64,000 nucleotides of DNA from Nocardia acididurans (lineage in GTDB: Bacteria > Actinomycetota > Actinomycetes > Mycobacteriales > Mycobacteriaceae), in contig NZ_JAERRJ010000014.1 of assembly GCF_016741815.1 (NCBI RefSeq), positions 62,001 to 126,000 on the forward strand. Direction: 5' to 3'. Of the stretch, positions 61,625-64,000 are shown one piece after another (within the stretch, counting starts at the first letter, position 1; each line of letters begins with the position of its first letter). Both the position numbers and the translations under genes were made by a program. The notes below the pieces were generated by a model. That model made no database searches, was not told the origin of the DNA, and saw only the letters and a list, made by a program, of their open reading frames with translations.

Positions 61625-62071
61625 TTACTCGGCAGCTTCGGTGGTGGCCTCGGCGGCGTCGGCCTCGGCGGCCTCGTCCTTCTTGGCGGCCTTCTTCTTC
61701 GGGGTGACGGCCTCGGTGACCGGCTCGTTCTGCGCGGCGGCGAGCGCGGCGTTGAACAGGTCCAGCTTGGACGGCTTGGCGGCCTTGGTCTTCAGGGTGC
61801 CCTCGGCGCCCGGCAGGCCCTTGAACTTCTGCCAGTCGCCGGTGATCTCCAGCAGACGCTTCACCGGCTCGGTCGGCTGCGCGCCGACACCCAGCCAGTA
61901 CTGAGCGCGCTCCGAGTCGATCTCGATCAGGGAGGGCTCTTCCTTCGGGTGGTACTTGCCGATGGACTCGATGGCCCGGCCGTCACGACGCGTACGGGCG
62001 TCGGCGATGACGACGCGGTACTGCGGGTTGCGGATCTTGCCCATGCGGGTCAGCTTGATGCGAACAGCCAT
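61625..62071 (-). CDS. rpsP: 30S ribosomal protein S16
   Basis: A 148-aa protein: MAVRIKLTRMGKIRNPQYRV, IESIGKYHPKEEPS and QYWLGVGAQPTEPV. The last ~50 residues are an Ala/Glu/Lys-rich extension found in actinobacterial S16. First gene of rpsP-khpA-rimM-trmD; the promoter should lie in the 224-nt upstream gap. Confidence 0.97.
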   Translation of the reverse strand: MAVRIKLTRMGKIRNPQYRVVIADARTRRDGRAIESIGKYHPKEEPSLIEIDSERAQYWLGVGAQPTEPVKRLLEITGDWQKFKGLPGAEGTLKTKAAKPSKLDLFNAALAAAQNEPVTEAVTPKKKAAKKDEAAEADAAEATTEAAE

Positions 62072-62295
62072 GTGCTGTGCCTTTCATTCTTGGTCACGGC
62101 CGCAATTCAGCAGCCCGCGCGAGGCGGGCCCGGTTTTGCGTTGAGTGTTGTGACCGCCGCGCGGTACGTAACCGGGGACGGGCTGACACTGCCCTCGGAC
62201 GAGGACGATCGTTCATTCTGCCAGAGCGGGCGCGGGCGATGAAATCGGCCCTCGTCCAGTGAGAACGCCGGGGCCCCGCGCGGAGATAACCAGTT

Positions 62296-62463
62296 ATGGC
62301 AGAGACACCCGATCCGCAGCAACCCCCGCGACGCCGGTCGCGCACCGACAAGGTGATCGACACCGTCGACACCGGGGTCCTCGCGGCCGATGTCGTGACG
62401 GGGATTCCCGCGGTGATCCGCATGCTCGGCGGCGGCCTGCGGGCCCTCGGCGACCTGTTCTGA
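62296..62463 (+). CDS. Small protein of 55 residues, unknown
   Basis: An ATG at 62296 opens a 55-codon frame ending TGA at 62463, directly before a hairpin. The product starts with a Pro/Arg-rich basic segment (TPDPQQPPRRRSRTDKV) and continues as an amphipathic or weakly hydrophobic helix ending ALGDLF. GGAG lies about 10 nt upstream. Divergent from rpsP. No family recognised. Confidence 0.5.
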   Translation: MAETPDPQQPPRRRSRTDKVIDTVDTGVLAADVVTGIPAVIRMLGGGLRALGDLF

Positions 62464-62509
62464 CACGACGACAGCCCACCGGAATCGTCTCCGATGGGCT
62501 GCGGTCGTG
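62464..62509. terminator. Hairpin between two very small convergent genes
   Basis: An imperfect 19-bp stem (62464-62482 with 62491-62509) with an 8-nt loop and three mismatches. It begins at the stop of the 55-codon gene and lies 7 nt from the stop of the 31-codon gene. Confidence 0.68.
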
Positions 62510-62515
62510 CGGGTA

Positions 62516-62611
62516 TCAGTGGTGCGAGCTCCCGCCGGAGCTTCCGGCTGTGAGCAGCTTCACGATGAGACCGGCCAGAATGCCGGTCAGCAGGCCCTCG
62601 ACGGAACCCAT
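62516..62611 (-). CDS. Very small hydrophobic protein of 31 residues
   Basis: Leftward frame with ATG at 62611 and a perfect-looking GAGGTG ribosome-binding site 6 nt before it. Product: MGSVEGLLTGILAGLIVKLL, then a Ser/Gly tail ending SSHH. It forms a single short membrane helix. The strong ribosome-binding site and the terminator make real translation plausible. No family recognised. Confidence 0.55.
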   Translation of the reverse strand: MGSVEGLLTGILAGLIVKLLTAGSSGGSSHH

Positions 62612-62698
62612 GTCATTCACCTCATCAGGTCGTGCAGAACAAACATGTGAAGCATGACCGATTCACTCCTGTCGCGTGACCGAAATCGGAAACACGTT

Positions 62699-63940
62699 TC
62701 AACGCCGCGCCAGACAGATGGTGAGCCCCAGCGTCACCCCCGGGGAGTACGTGAGCTTCGCAGGAGTCTCACACTCGGCGTTCTCCGAATCGATGCGCTC
62801 GGACACCACATACTTCGCGCTCGGATCGGAGCACTCGACCCGGAAGGTCGAACTCGCCGAGCGACTGTTACCGCCGCCGCTGCCGATGCACTCGCCGACC
62901 ACCGAGTACAGCGAATCCTTCTGATCGGCCGGACCCATGCACACCAGCATCACCAGATCGGTCTTCTCGTTGGCGGTCGTGAACGAGGAGTTCGCGCCGT
63001 GCAGACCCGCGCATTCGGGCTTGGCGGGCTTCTGGAAGACCGTCTTCACCGACAGCACCCGCTGCGTCGCGCTCGGATCGGTGCAGGCCACCAGCGACAT
63101 GGATTCGTATGCGGCGCAATCGCCGACCTTCGCGTTGTCCATATCCTTCGGGTCGGTGGGTACCGCGCACACCACGATGGCGCGGCCGCCGAGCGACGCC
63201 TGCCCGAACGCCATGCGCGCCTCGGGGGTGTTCTCGCAGGCCCGGGTGATCACCGGGATCTTGGGATGCAGTTCGGTGGCGAGCACCTTGGCGGGCAACG
63301 ACTTCGAATCGCAGGGCACGACCGTCATGGAACCGCCGGACTCCTTGACGTCGATGCAGTCGCCGGCCTGCAGCGCGCCCGGATCGGTCTTGTGGAATCG
63401 GGTCGGCGCCAGGCACAGCACGGTGTCGGCCTTCGCACCCTGCGCGACCGGCGCGGTGACCGCCCGGGTGGCGTCGGAGTACTTCAGGCACGCCGACTCC
63501 GGCGGGTACACGATGTCCTCGCGCCCGACGATGCGATACAGCGATTTGCTGTCCTGACAGCCGTATTCGACCGGCGTCGCGGCATCCATCGCGACACAGT
63601 TGCCCACCGGGAACGCCACCGCTTCCTCGCGGGTGAGCACCCGCACCCCGATCACGGCCGCCACCGCGAGCGCGATCACGGCGGCCAGCGACGCCCACAC
63701 CCAGCCCCGGCGCAGCCGGGACCGTTGCGGGACAACAGGATTCACCGGCAGCGGCGGAAAACCGTTGTCCTGCCCCGGCGGCGGATAGCTCACCGGCGCG
63801 AAAAGCCCCTCGTGTGGCAGACCCGGCGCGCCCTGCACCCACTGCCCGTGCTGCGGAGCCGCGGGCATGCCCGGCTCCCACTGCGGATCGGAGGGCGGGC
63901 CGACGGGCTGGTCGGCATGGTCTTTCGACTGGTCGTGCAA
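62699..63940 (-). CDS. Membrane-anchored protein with four cysteine-rich LppU-like repeats
   Basis: A 413-aa protein. A Pro/Gln-rich cytoplasmic N-terminus of ~75 residues is followed by one membrane helix (WVWASLAAVIALAVAAVIGV). Outside the cell are four repeats of 70-85 residues, each with the pattern GxC (VGNC, AGDC, VGDC, VGEC), a Cys near an Asp-Ser/Pro turn, a Cys after ~20 more residues and a final (V/L)C(L/A/M) with Pro. This resembles mycobacterial LppU-type domains. TTG start at 63940 with GGGGGA upstream. Probably a cell-envelope binding protein. Confidence 0.72.
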   Translation of the reverse strand: MHDQSKDHADQPVGPPSDPQWEPGMPAAPQHGQWVQGAPGLPHEGLFAPVSYPPPGQDNGFPPLPVNPVVPQRSRLRRGWVWASLAAVIALAVAAVIGVRVLTREEAVAFPVGNCVAMDAATPVEYGCQDSKSLYRIVGREDIVYPPESACLKYSDATRAVTAPVAQGAKADTVLCLAPTRFHKTDPGALQAGDCIDVKESGGSMTVVPCDSKSLPAKVLATELHPKIPVITRACENTPEARMAFGQASLGGRAIVVCAVPTDPKDMDNAKVGDCAAYESMSLVACTDPSATQRVLSVKTVFQKPAKPECAGLHGANSSFTTANEKTDLVMLVCMGPADQKDSLYSVVGECIGSGGGNSRSASSTFRVECSDPSAKYVVSERIDSENAECETPAKLTYSPGVTLGLTICLARR

Positions 63941-64000
63941 GGGTGTCCCCCACCATTACTCGTACTGTGATCAAGCTCTCCGCTGCTGCGAAGATCTTGA

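Noticed and set aside
63967..64000. Rightward GTG-started frame running off the window end (VIKLSAAAKIL...)
   Set aside because: Only 11 codons visible and no ribosome-binding site; could be the start of a divergent gene but cannot be supported.
1..64000. tRNA genes, rRNA, CRISPR arrays and insertion sequences
   Set aside because: No cloverleaf with a GGTTCGA-type arm, no regularly spaced repeats and no transposase motifs were found on reading both strands.

Overview
The window is high-GC actinobacterial DNA and most probably comes from Nocardia or a close mycolate-containing relative (inference). Three things point there. The housekeeping backbone follows the order known from Mycobacterium tuberculosis: Rv2864c-type PBP, Rv2867c-type GNAT, ispG, rip1 and dxr; then rlmN, cdsA, frr and pyrH; then tsf, rpsB and an M23 peptidase; then xerC, dprA, yifB, yraN, a DUF2469 gene, rnhB, lepB and rplS; then trmD, rimM, khpA and rpsP. 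There is an Rv2876-like DUF2631 protein, an Rv2717c-like nitrobindin and a deazaflavin (F420)-dependent reductase. GTG and TTG starts and 4-nt ATGA/GTGA overlaps are frequent. Database searches were not possible; family names rest on motifs and remembered homologues.

Layout. 1-3784: the end of a nonribosomal peptide synthetase with its thioesterase, translationally coupled to a three-gene ABC-2 exporter. 3896-12523: nitrobindin, a small secreted protein, a PBP lipoprotein, and the MEP isoprenoid genes ispG and dxr with the site-2 protease rip1; an endonuclease V gene sits on the opposite strand between rip1 and ispG. 12593-27068: an accessory block with two tandem secreted glycine-zipper paralogues, a TPP enzyme, a DUF4331-TPR pair, a duplicated-domain lipoprotein, an F420-type reductase, a half-size MFS protein, a TetR-controlled pair of NAD(P)-binding genes with two visible operators, a secretory lipase and an AraC regulator.

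27283-34581 holds the most interesting segment: a same-strand cluster of DUF4236 membrane protein, VWA protein, PP2C-like phosphatase and a membrane-anchored kinase with coiled coils and helix-hairpin-helix motifs, followed by a 925-aa SF1 helicase with a C-terminal DUF2726-like nuclease. The middle three genes match the known TerY-P triad (E. coli yegL-yegK-yegI). With the flanking genes, they suggest a signalling-controlled DNA-processing, possibly anti-invader, system placed beside rlmN.

34656-43254: rlmN, a LapA-like protein, cdsA, frr, pyrH, then a small island (XRE regulator, NmrA-like gene, a frameshifted cupin gene, a secreted peptide behind what looks like a leaderless promoter), then tsf and rpsB. 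43489-53747: two DUF202 membrane proteins, M23 peptidase, DUF1990, YqeY-like protein, an iron-box-controlled siderophore-interacting protein, and the long leftward run from lepB to the N-formylglutamate amidohydrolase. 53822-63940: rplS, an alpha-keto acid decarboxylase, a membrane protein, Tex with an Arg/Gly/Gln-rich tail, a small secreted protein, trmD-rimM-khpA-rpsP, two very small genes (55 and 31 codons) and a membrane-anchored protein with four cysteine-rich repeats.

No tRNA, rRNA, CRISPR array, insertion sequence or transposase was recognised. No stretch over 300 bases lacks a gene; the longest gaps (13292-13563, 14308-14562, 21919-22171) are AT-richer upstream regions or carry hairpins.
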